Assembly (NCBI GenBank): GCA_025210735.1
Contig: JAOARD010000076.1
Span: forward strand, 62,001-126,000
DNA from: Bacteroidales bacterium
Lineage (GTDB): Bacteria; Bacteroidota; Bacteroidia; Bacteroidales; UBA6680
DNA: 64,000 bases
Direction: 5' to 3'
Under the pieces are notes generated by a model, which was not told where the DNA came from, did no database searches, and worked only from the letters and a program-made list of their open reading frames with translations. Position numbers and translations under genes: made by a program. Below are positions 43,943 through 51,753 of this stretch, in pieces; within the stretch, counting starts at the first letter, position 1; each line of letters begins with the position of its first letter.

Positions 43943-46356
43943 ATACCTAATTTTTTTAATGCTCCTGCTTCTGATAAAAGTCCAAGAATCAACAAAATCA
44001 ATACAAATATAGATGAAAAAAGACTAATAACTTTTCCTACTCCTAACATCTTAGGAACAAAGCGGAATGTTATTACATTCTCCCCCGCAGGAACTACTAA
44101 TCCTCTGAGAACGTAGTTCACTCTAAAACACTCAGCAGGTTTATCATTAATCATTACCTCCCACCCTTTTGGATAATACATCTCTGAGAACACAGCAATA
44201 TTTTCAGCTGTTGATCTGCTCTGATATGTTAACATATCCGGTCTGTAATCTATAAGTGTTATATTGGCTAATGAATCATTAACTGGTTTATAACCATCAA
44301 GTTTATCTGCAAAACGCTTATCAACAATAGCTGTTGTAGCAGCATTAAAGTCAGATAAAGCAGCTAACTCCTGATCGGCATTATCAACCATTTTTACATT
44401 GTTAATAAACCATCCGTTACCTAATACATCTCCATTTCTCTGAACCATAGGAGCATTGTTCTGCCCAGGAACAATAATATACTTTACATTCAGCATATTA
44501 AGAACCTGCATATTATTCTTTGCTATCTGATGCTCATATAACTCCTGGAATCGTCTCATCTTAGCTCCATGATATCCTCCTACAGATTTGTGATAATACG
44601 AGGTGCTTGCATCCTGAAGCGGGCTAACAGATAAATTAAGAACCCTGTAGTTAGGATCTTTATCCATAAGAATCTGTTTATCCGCATTTGTCATCGGATA
44701 AGGATTGTCCACCTTTTTAGCAATAGCAAAATGATCATCATTAAGGTAACGCTTATCTACACTCCAAAGATCAATAACAACTAACAGTCCAAGAATAATA
44801 TATACATAACCTGTTTTAAGTTTAGACTTAATAAACAAGAACAGTACAACTGCTGTTCCAAGAACAAATAGTAACGAACGTAAAGAATCTGTACGTAACA
44901 GCGATATTCTGTCGCTCACTATAGATTCAACAGGCCATCCGTAAGATTTTAACTGAGCATCTATTGATGCGGAGAAATCAAACAACGATGTACCAAACAT
45001 TAAGAAGAACAAGCATATACCACCAACAATTCCTGTACTCCACTTTAAAGCTTTAAGTGCCGATGTACTATCCTCTCTGTTTGTAAACAATCTTTTTAAT
45101 GCTATAAATCCTAATAGCGGAACAGTAAACTGAACAATAACAAGTATTACCGATGGTGCTCTGAATTTATTGTAGCCTGGCAGATAGTCAAGGAAAAGAT
45201 ATGTTAACCACATAAAATTACTTCCCCAGGCAAGCAGTACTGATAAAACCGATGCAGCAAGTAACCACCACTTAACTCTACCCTTAACATAAAACAGTCC
45301 GAATACAAAAAGAAACACAACTATAGCACCGAGATACATAGGCCCTGAAGTTCCGGGCTGCTCTCCCCAGTATGCCAGAGGCATCTGTTTAACCATATCT
45401 GCTGCCTGGCGTCCGCCAAGTTTACGCATCTTTTTGTATGTCTCAGAGTCCTTATCAAATCCTGTTGATGCTCCTCCCATTAAATTAGGAATAAGCATAT
45501 TAAAGCTTTCAGTTTTTCCATAACTCCAAGCCATGGCATACTTTTTATCAAGTCCGGTGGTACGGTTATCTTTCTCTGTTGACAACTCTGTTTTACCACG
45601 TATAGACTCTTTACCATACTCAACAGTGTAATATATCTGTGTAAAGTTCGTTGCCAGAGCCAGCGCTGCAACACCAACAAGTATTGCAACATTAACCGTA
45701 AATGCTTTTATCTTACCTGCAATAACAGCATTGTAAAGTTCAAAAAATCCGAACACTACAATAACCATTGCAAAATAATATGTTATCTGTAAGTGATTGG
45801 CCAAAAGTTCTAAAGCCAGAAACACACCAAATAGTCCGGCTCCCAATAATCGTCTGCCAGAAAAAACAAGATGTATACCCGCTATAACTGCCGGAATATA
45901 AGCCAAAGCAACCACCTTGGTATTATGACCTGCAAAGAGAATTATCATAAAATAACTTGACAACCCGTATGCCAGCGCTCCTATAATACTCAACCACGGA
46001 TTTACTCCATACGCAAGCAGAAGTATATAGAAACATATAAATGCAATAAACAGATAGGCAGCAGGTCTCTTGCCGATCTTCATTAAATAGTCAACTTTCT
46101 TAATTACATTCCCTTCAAACCGGGCACTGATAAGGTATGTTGGCATTCCTCCAAACATACTGTTTGTCCAGTATATCTCCTCTCCGGTTTTCTCTCTAAA
46201 GTCGCCAACCTCTTTTGACATTCCTTTAAATGTTGCACTATCATGTTGCTGGAGTTTTTTCCCTTGTAGCTGGGGTAGCATATATGCATACGAAATAGCA
46301 ATAAATACAATCACCGCAACAAGGTGTGATTTATTCCTGCTAAAAAAATTATTCAT
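43921..46356 (-). CDS. YfhO-family membrane protein
   Basis: An 811-residue polytopic protein of the YfhO family, which has the GT-C fold and is linked in other bacteria to glycosylation of surface polymers. About twelve hydrophobic helices occur in the first 570 residues, with family features near the N-terminus (SMFGGMPTYLIS, AGHNTKVVALAYIPA). A soluble C-terminal domain (about 575-775, VGGYHGAKMRRFQELYEHQI) precedes a last helix. It is the first gene of the run leading into ftsX and has TATTTTTA upstream as a possible -7 box. Confidence 0.88.
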   Translation of the reverse strand: MNNFFSRNKSHLVAVIVFIAISYAYMLPQLQGKKLQQHDSATFKGMSKEVGDFREKTGEEIYWTNSMFGGMPTYLISARFEGNVIKKVDYLMKIGKRPAAYLFIAFICFYILLLAYGVNPWLSIIGALAYGLSSYFMIILFAGHNTKVVALAYIPAVIAGIHLVFSGRRLLGAGLFGVFLALELLANHLQITYYFAMVIVVFGFFELYNAVIAGKIKAFTVNVAILVGVAALALATNFTQIYYTVEYGKESIRGKTELSTEKDNRTTGLDKKYAMAWSYGKTESFNMLIPNLMGGASTGFDKDSETYKKMRKLGGRQAADMVKQMPLAYWGEQPGTSGPMYLGAIVVFLFVFGLFYVKGRVKWWLLAASVLSVLLAWGSNFMWLTYLFLDYLPGYNKFRAPSVILVIVQFTVPLLGFIALKRLFTNREDSTSALKALKWSTGIVGGICLFFLMFGTSLFDFSASIDAQLKSYGWPVESIVSDRISLLRTDSLRSLLFVLGTAVVLFLFIKSKLKTGYVYIILGLLVVIDLWSVDKRYLNDDHFAIAKKVDNPYPMTNADKQILMDKDPNYRVLNLSVSPLQDASTSYYHKSVGGYHGAKMRRFQELYEHQIAKNNMQVLNMLNVKYIIVPGQNNAPMVQRNGDVLGNGWFINNVKMVDNADQELAALSDFNAATTAIVDKRFADKLDGYKPVNDSLANITLIDYRPDMLTYQSRSTAENIAVFSEMYYPKGWEVMINDKPAECFRVNYVLRGLVVPAGENVITFRFVPKMLGVGKVISLFSSIFVLILLILGLLSEAGALKKLGICRQKKE

Positions 46357-46510
46357 AAAAAGTATCGGTATTTATCATATTTTTGTAAAAATAATGCTTT
46401 TCCGTAATATAAAAATCTCTATTAATATTATTTAAGGAATATGTTTAATAGTTATTAACAATTTAACGGAAAATTTAAAATATACTTATCAATAACATAT
46501 TAGATATAAC

Positions 46511-46691
46511 ATGAAACGAAGCATGACAACTATTTTCTCACACACGGAGATGATTGTAAATGCGAGTTCCATATGACAAATAAAAAACAATTATAAACAG
46601 ATGAAACGAAGCATGAGAATGGTCATTCACACACACGAGGATGATTATAAATGTGAGTTCCATCTGACAAATAAAAAACAATTATAAACAG
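46511..46691 (+). repeat. Tandem duplicated leader module before the GT4 gene
   Basis: Copy 1 (46511-46600, 90 nt) and copy 2 (46601-46691, 91 nt) are about 80% identical. Each begins ATGAAACGAAGCATGA, carries GAGTTCCATNTGACAAAT, and shares an identical AAAAAACAATTATAAACAG ending directly before an ATG. For copy 2 that ATG is the GT4 start codon. Copy 2 holds a 28-codon ORF (46601-46687) starting MKRSMRMVIH and ending KCEFHLTNKKQL. Copy 1 has lost one base and its ORF is frameshifted. Bases 46357-46510 upstream hold no ORF. Confidence 0.85.
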
Positions 46692-47855
46692 ATGAAGATA
46701 TTAATGCTGCTTAATGAGGAGTTTCCGCCTGACAAGAGGGTAGAAAATGAGATAAAATACCTGACAGAAGCAGGACATGATATAATTCTGGCATGTTATA
46801 CAAGAGACAAAAAGGCTACAAAAGAGACAGATAACAAGCTGACTATATACAGAATGCCTATAAATACACTCACATACAAACTGAGTGTGGCAATTCTTAC
46901 AATACCATACTATTTCTGTATTTGGAAGAGATTTGTTAACAACATTGTTAAAAACGAAAAACCAGATGCAATACATGTGCACGACCTTCCTCTTATTAAG
47001 ATTGCTAACAGAGTAAAAAAGAGACATCCTAAAATAAAGGTTGTTGCAGATATGCATGAGAACTGGCCCGATCTTATTAAAGAGGCGCAACATACAAACA
47101 CTACTCTGGGTAAAATATTATCGCCACACAGGCTTTGGGTTAATTACGAAAAAACAGAACTAAACAGAGCCGATGACATTATTGTTGTTGTTAACGAAAT
47201 GGAGAACAGGTTACGAAGTGTAAGTAACATAACAAAGCCTGTGCATATTGTATCAAACGTTGTTGAGGAGATATCTGAAATAAACAACAACCGCAATCTG
47301 AAAAAAGATACCATAACGCTTTTTTATGCTGGTGGACTTACCCGATACAGAGGTGTACAGGTAGTTATTGAAGGATTAAAACTACTGAAAGACTATGATA
47401 AAAAAATTACACTTTGGGTAGTTGGTAATGGCAGATATAAACAAGAGCTTGTTAAACTTACTGAGAGTTTGGGATTATCAGATAGTGTTATATTCTTTGG
47501 CCATAAACCTTTTTCTGAAAAACAGGAATTGCAAAACAGAGCTGATATAGGACTTATCCCTCACCTGAGAACGGTGCAGACAGATAACTCATCGCCAAAC
47601 AAGTTATTTGAATACATGGATAGCAACATACCCGTTATTGCGGCTGATTGTATGTCGGTTAAACGCATTATTGATGAAACCAGATGTGGTGTCTCATACA
47701 GCGACAGATCGCCTGAGGAATTTGCGAAAGCTTTAAAGCTATTAATTGAGAGTAGTAATAATATTAACTACGGTAAAAACGGAAAAGAGGCAATTATAAA
47801 CAGATACAACTGGGAGCTACAGAAACAGACGCTTATAGATATATATAACAAATAA
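46692..47855 (+). CDS. Glycosyltransferase family 4 protein
   Basis: GT-B-fold transferase using a nucleotide sugar. The N-terminal domain starts MLLNEEFPPDKRVENEI (acceptor side) and includes DAIHVHDLPL. The C-terminal donor domain shows FYAGGLTRYRGVQVVIEGL, VVGNGRYKQEL and the EX7E-like region SPNKLFEYMDSNIPVIAAD typical of GT4. It is 387 residues and cytosolic or membrane-associated. There are no other polysaccharide genes beside it, so its product is unknown. It is translated directly behind the duplicated leader. Confidence 0.9.
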   Translation: MKILMLLNEEFPPDKRVENEIKYLTEAGHDIILACYTRDKKATKETDNKLTIYRMPINTLTYKLSVAILTIPYYFCIWKRFVNNIVKNEKPDAIHVHDLPLIKIANRVKKRHPKIKVVADMHENWPDLIKEAQHTNTTLGKILSPHRLWVNYEKTELNRADDIIVVVNEMENRLRSVSNITKPVHIVSNVVEEISEINNNRNLKKDTITLFYAGGLTRYRGVQVVIEGLKLLKDYDKKITLWVVGNGRYKQELVKLTESLGLSDSVIFFGHKPFSEKQELQNRADIGLIPHLRTVQTDNSSPNKLFEYMDSNIPVIAADCMSVKRIIDETRCGVSYSDRSPEEFAKALKLLIESSNNINYGKNGKEAIINRYNWELQKQTLIDIYNK

Positions 47856-47924
47856 AGTTCGCATTAATTTGATTTTTAGCTATTTCTTTCATAATTTTTA
47901 TAGAGAAAACTAAAATCAATTAGT

Positions 47925-48635
47925 ATGAATACACCAAAATTAAATCACAGACCCGGCGATCTTCTTTTAGCCGCGAGAAATGTAATTTATGCAACAAAGG
48001 ATCATATTAATGAACTTGAAGCTCTGCGAAGTTTCATAAACAGAGATTATGTATCTGAGTTGGAGAAAAAAATAAACAATGCTATTAAAAACAATCTGGG
48101 TATAGAGGAGAATCATGCTCCGGTACTTTGGGTAAGACAAATTAATAGCATAAGAATACCTGCCCTACGCGATATATCGTTTCTTAAAACTCAGATAGAG
48201 ACAGATTTTAAGAAGGATAAAGAGTACAAAAAAATTATTGATAAACTTGGTATTACAGATCATCTGAGAAATTCAGTAAACGGAAACAGACAGTCGTTTA
48301 TTGAGCTTATGTATAGTATTACCCGCGAGTTAAAAGGAAAAACAAAAAATAAAATTGTAAGCAAAGGAACTCCTGAAGAGCTTATAAACAGAATTATACA
48401 CTATACCGATGGTTTAGATCTAAGCTCAATGCGAAAAAAGAGCAAAAAGAAGTTATCGCCAAACACTATGAGTATAAACGATAAAAAAGAGGTTGAAGAT
48501 ATTATCACAGAGATTAACAATATCTGTAAAATTGCATCAAACTTTTTTCAGTACGATCCGCTTATAAAGCAGCGATTTATTATTGATATAATTGTAAAGA
48601 ATATATCTACAACAAGAAAGCTTGTTATGACTTAA
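47925..48635 (+). CDS. Uncharacterised 236-residue protein
   Basis: I do not recognise the family. The protein is Lys/Asn/Ile-rich, hydrophilic and mostly alpha-helical, with no signal peptide or membrane helix. A basic stretch (RKKSKKKLS, about residue 170) might bind nucleic acid. It starts 69 nt after the GT4 gene in the same direction, so co-transcription is possible. A G+C-richer imperfect hairpin (about 48647-48668) follows the stop without a T-run. Confidence 0.6.
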   Translation: MNTPKLNHRPGDLLLAARNVIYATKDHINELEALRSFINRDYVSELEKKINNAIKNNLGIEENHAPVLWVRQINSIRIPALRDISFLKTQIETDFKKDKEYKKIIDKLGITDHLRNSVNGNRQSFIELMYSITRELKGKTKNKIVSKGTPEELINRIIHYTDGLDLSSMRKKSKKKLSPNTMSINDKKEVEDIITEINNICKIASNFFQYDPLIKQRFIIDIIVKNISTTRKLVMT

Positions 48636-48743
48636 TAAAATAATATAGCGGGAGCTGTAGCTCGTGCTATTTATAAAATATTATAACTCAGATTATTCAA
48701 TAAAACCGACAGGTTATTTACCTGCAAATTTATAATAGATACA

Positions 48744-48772
48744 AAAAAAAGGAGGCAAAAGCCTCCTTTTTA
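48744..48772. terminator. Terminator after tsf
   Basis: AAAAGGAGGC (48747-48756) and GCCTCCTTTT (48761-48770) pair around AAAA, with A- and T-runs outside. It mainly serves the minus-strand ribosomal operon and can also stop plus-strand transcription. Confidence 0.92.
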
Positions 48773-48791
48773 TATTTAAAGCTTAACAATA

Positions 48792-49619
48792 TTAAGCATT
48801 TAATCCAATACGAACAAAACCTGTAACAGTAAGATCTGCATCAACACCTTTTAGGTAGTTCTCAACAGACATCTTTCCATCTTTAACAAATGCTTGCGAA
48901 AGAAGAGTGTTCTCCTTAAAGAATTTACCAAGTTTACCTTGTGCAATTTTATCAAGCATAGCCTCTGGCTTACCTTCGTTACGAGCTTGCTCTTTTCCAA
49001 TCTCAAGCTCTCTCTCAATAACATCAGCAGGAACATCATCCTTGCTTAGTGATACAGGGTTCATTGCTGCAACCTGCATAGCAACGTCTTTTCCTACCTG
49101 AACATCAACAGTTTTGTTAAGAGCAACAATTGTAGAAAGTTTGCTGTTTCCGTGAATATAAGGAACCAACATCTCTCCTTCAATTACTTTAAGTTGAGAA
49201 AGATCAAGTTTTTCACCTACAACACCTGATTTCTCCATGATAACAGATGCAAGATCTTTTCCATCAACAGTAAGAGCTTTAAGTGCATCAAGATCAGCAA
49301 CCTTATTCTCAACAGCAAGATCAGCTAACTGGTGTGCAAAAGCAAGGAAATCCTCGTTCTTAGCAACAAAGTCAGTCTCACAGTTAAGAACAATTACTGC
49401 TCCAAACTTACCATCAGCAGTAACTTTAGCAATAGCAGCTCCTTCAGTAGCTTCACGGTCAGCACGCTTGTTAGCAATTGCCTGTCCACGCTCACGAATC
49501 AGCTTTACTGCCTGATCAAAATCACCTTCTGCCTCTGATAGAGCTTTTTTACAGTCCATCATACCAGCACCTGTCATTTTTCTTAATTTGCCTACATCTG
49601 CGGCTTTAATCTGAGCCAT
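48792..49619 (-). CDS. tsf: Translation elongation factor Ts
   Basis: Nucleotide exchange factor for EF-Tu. The N-terminal UBA-like region (VGKLRKMTGAGMMDCKKALSE) and the following core (GQAIANKRADREATEGAA, VLNCETDFVAKNEDF) are diagnostic. It is 275 residues with the single-core arrangement common in Bacteroidetes. It is the last gene of rplM-rpsI-rpsB-tsf, 24 nt after rpsB, with strongly biased codon use. Confidence 0.97.
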   Translation of the reverse strand: MAQIKAADVGKLRKMTGAGMMDCKKALSEAEGDFDQAVKLIRERGQAIANKRADREATEGAAIAKVTADGKFGAVIVLNCETDFVAKNEDFLAFAHQLADLAVENKVADLDALKALTVDGKDLASVIMEKSGVVGEKLDLSQLKVIEGEMLVPYIHGNSKLSTIVALNKTVDVQVGKDVAMQVAAMNPVSLSKDDVPADVIERELEIGKEQARNEGKPEAMLDKIAQGKLGKFFKENTLLSQAFVKDGKMSVENYLKGVDADLTVTGFVRIGLNA

Positions 49620-49643
49620 GTCTAATATCTTTAAAATTATTAC

Positions 49644-50441
49644 TTATTCTTTATCACTCTCTTTAGCTTCTGCTTTCGCAGCTTTTTCAGCTTTTGCACC
49701 TTTCTTTGCAGCAGCTTTCTTAGCTTTCTCTTCGTTATCTTTCTCTCTCTCTACTTTTCTCTCTGAAAGTCCCTCTTCAATCTGAGCACACATTTTCTCA
49801 GTAATTAAAGAGATAGATTTTGAAGCATCGTCGTTACCAGGTATCACAAAGTCAATTGGAGATGGATCACAACAAGTATCAACTATAGCAAACACAGGGA
49901 TACCCAAACGCTTAGCTTCTCTAACAGCGATATATTCTTTCTGAACATCGATTACGAAAAGTGCAGCAGGAAGACGTGTAAGATCTGAAATACTTCCTAA
50001 GTTCTTTTCAAGTTTAGCACGCTGACGTGTAATTTGCAGTTTCTCACGCTTAGACAAAGTATCAAAAGTACCATCTACTGACATTTTATCAATAGTAGCC
50101 ATTTTTTTGATTGCCTTACGGATTGTTGGGAAGTTAGTTAACATACCACCTGGCCAACGCTCTGTAACATAAGGCATACCTGTCTGCTTAACGCGCTCTG
50201 CAACTATATCTTTGGCCTGCTTTTTTGTTGCTACAAAAAGCACTTTACGGCCACTTTTAGCAATTTGTTTAAGAGCTGCACCAGCTTCATCAACTTTAAC
50301 TGCAGTCTTATGCAAGTCTATAATGTGAATACCATTACGCTCCATAAAGATATAAGGAGCCATTTTTGGATTCCATTTTCTTTTTAGGTGTCCAAAGTGT
50401 ACACCTGCTTCTAATAATTCATTAAAATCTGTCTTAGACAT
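49644..50441 (-). CDS. rpsB: 30S ribosomal protein S2
   Basis: Small-subunit protein S2. FNELLEAGVHFGHLKRKWNPKM, FVATKKQAKDIV, ERWPGGMLTNFPTIRKAI and PVFAIVDTCCDPSPIDFVIPGNDD are diagnostic. I start at ATG 50441 (MSKTDFNEL, 265 residues). A GGAG eight bases before this ATG is a true Shine-Dalgarno site, unusual for this phylum. The tail is an Ala/Lys/Glu-rich extension. The gene has a structured leader after rpsI. Confidence 0.97.
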   Translation of the reverse strand: MSKTDFNELLEAGVHFGHLKRKWNPKMAPYIFMERNGIHIIDLHKTAVKVDEAGAALKQIAKSGRKVLFVATKKQAKDIVAERVKQTGMPYVTERWPGGMLTNFPTIRKAIKKMATIDKMSVDGTFDTLSKREKLQITRQRAKLEKNLGSISDLTRLPAALFVIDVQKEYIAVREAKRLGIPVFAIVDTCCDPSPIDFVIPGNDDASKSISLITEKMCAQIEEGLSERKVEREKDNEEKAKKAAAKKGAKAEKAAKAEAKESDKE

Positions 50442-50530
50442 CTTATTTTCTCCTAATTTTTTGGCAATTACCAAGTAGTTTTATTGCATTAAAAGTCTCG
50501 GTAATTTTAACTGACTTGCCAATTTTTCAA
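50442..50530 (-). promoter_or_regulatory. Structured leader and Shine-Dalgarno of rpsB
   Basis: On the transcript TTGGC pairs with GCCAA (plus 50518-50522 with 50461-50465), and AATTACC with GGTAATT (plus 50500-50506 with 50466-50472). They form a two-part stem with an 11-nt one-sided internal loop and a 27-nt apical loop. AGGAGAAAATAAG follows directly before the ATG. It looks like a ribosomal-protein autoregulatory leader; that role is inference. Confidence 0.5.
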
Positions 50531-50544
50531 TAAAAATAAAAATA

Positions 50545-50931
50545 TTAACGCTTACTGAACTGAAATCTTTTACGCGCTTTTGGTTGTCCTGGCTTCTTAC
50601 GCTCAACAACACGTGCATCACGTGTAAGGAATCCGTTTTTCTTTAGCTCAGGACGGTTCTCCTCGTCTAGTTTTACTAGTGCACGAGCAATAGCAAGACG
50701 TAGAGCCTCAGCTTGTCCTTTAATTCCACCACCATCAAGGTTTACCTTGATATCAAATTTCTCAACAGCATCAAGAACCAATAATGGTTGTTTTACTACA
50801 TACTGAAACTGCTCTAATGGAAAGTACTCACTAAGATCTCTCTTATTGATTGTAATATTTCCTTTTCCTTCGCTCATATATACACGAGCAACAGCAGCTT
50901 TACGGCGTCCAATAGAATTTATTACTTCCAT
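50545..50931 (-). CDS. rpsI: 30S ribosomal protein S9
   Basis: Small-subunit protein S9, whose C-terminal tail reaches the P-site tRNA. SIGRRKAAVARVY at the N-terminus, GGGIKGQAEALRLAIARAL in the middle and the tail KARKRFQFSKR are diagnostic. I start at ATG 50931 (MEVINS), which matches family N-termini; an ATG two codons upstream (50937) overlaps the rplM stop as TAATG and is equally usable. rpsB follows after a 103-nt spacer. Confidence 0.96.
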   Translation of the reverse strand: MEVINSIGRRKAAVARVYMSEGKGNITINKRDLSEYFPLEQFQYVVKQPLLVLDAVEKFDIKVNLDGGGIKGQAEALRLAIARALVKLDEENRPELKKNGFLTRDARVVERKKPGQPKARKRFQFSKR

Positions 50932-50936
50932 ACCCA

Positions 50937-51392
50937 TTACTTAATTGAATTTAAATTTAACTCTTTAGGTGTTTGTGCTGAATGAGGATGCTCTGTTCCT
51001 GCATATACATACAAATTACCCATAATAGTACGTCCCAGACGGTTCTTAGGAAGCATTCCTTTTACGGCCTTCTGAAGAATAACCTCTGGTCTTTTAGCTA
51101 AGTAATCAGCCGGAGTCTCAATACGCTGTCCTCCAGGATATCCTGTATGACGAACATACTGCTTCTTCTCTAGTTTATCGCCGGTAAATCTGATCTTTTC
51201 AGCGTTAATAATAATTATGTTATCTCCGCAGTCAACATGAGGAGTATAACTAGGTTTGTGCTTACCTCTAAGAATGTTTGCTACCTTAGATGCAAGACGA
51301 CCTACTACTTCGTTAGTAGCATCTACTACAAACCACTCTTTCTCAACAGTAGCTTTGTTAGCAGACACAGTCTTGTAACTTAATGTGTTCAC
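50937..51392 (-). CDS. rplM: 50S ribosomal protein L13
   Basis: Large-subunit protein L13. WFVVDATNEVVGRLASKVA, LRGKHKPSYTPHVDCGDN, YVRHTGYPGG and KGMLPKNRLGR are diagnostic. It is 151 residues with the start on GTG (51392); MNTLSYKTVSANKAT matches the usual N-terminus in this phylum. It is the first gene of the rplM-rpsI-rpsB-tsf operon and has a strong -7 box about 60 nt upstream. Confidence 0.97.
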   Translation of the reverse strand: MNTLSYKTVSANKATVEKEWFVVDATNEVVGRLASKVANILRGKHKPSYTPHVDCGDNIIIINAEKIRFTGDKLEKKQYVRHTGYPGGQRIETPADYLAKRPEVILQKAVKGMLPKNRLGRTIMGNLYVYAGTEHPHSAQTPKELNLNSIK

Positions 51393-51456
51393 TTTCTCTT
51401 AACTTTTTAGTTAATACTTTATTACAATGATCCTTTTTCTCCAAAAATATGGCTTG

Positions 51457-51485
51457 CAAAATTACAAATTATTTTCAATTACACG
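51457..51485 (-). promoter_or_regulatory. Promoter of the rplM operon
   Basis: On the minus strand TAATTTTGC (51464 down) is a full -7 match. The sequence about 22 nt upstream is TTTCG, an imperfect -33 element. The predicted leader of about 58 nt contains GGAGAAAAAGGATC well before the GTG start. Confidence 0.6.
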
Positions 51486-51728
51486 AAACTTATTCACAAT
51501 AAATTACGCAATGGCAGCATCAGAGCATTTTTTTACATCAAAATATTATTGCTGATGATAAACTATACTATTAATATAATATATGATTAAAACATATTTA
51601 TAAACATTATATCGTTACCAAATATCACGTAACATTATCATTATTAGACCATACAATGTCTGGCGTTGACTAAATGCTATTTTAGTAAGATTAACATTTA
51701 TTATGGATATTATTTTAGAAATAGATAT

Positions 51729-51736
51729 TACCTTTA
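51729..51736 (+). promoter_or_regulatory. -7 box for the TPR histidine kinase gene
   Basis: TACCTTTA, one mismatch from TAnnTTTG, lies 18 nt before the ATG at 51754. No TTG is seen at -33. The remaining spacer back to the rplM promoter (51486-51728) holds no supportable ORF. Confidence 0.4.
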
Positions 51737-51753
51737 CAGCAGATTAACAGGTC

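Noticed and set aside
46601..46687. The 28-codon ORF in leader copy 2 as a true small protein gene
   Set aside because: Copy 1 is frameshifted and other family members have different or very short ORFs, so conservation of the whole peptide is not supported. It is kept as part of the leader.
48647..48668. A G+C-richer hairpin after the unknown gene as a terminator
   Set aside because: The stem has a mismatch and a wobble pair and no T-run follows; the clear terminator lies at 48744-48772.
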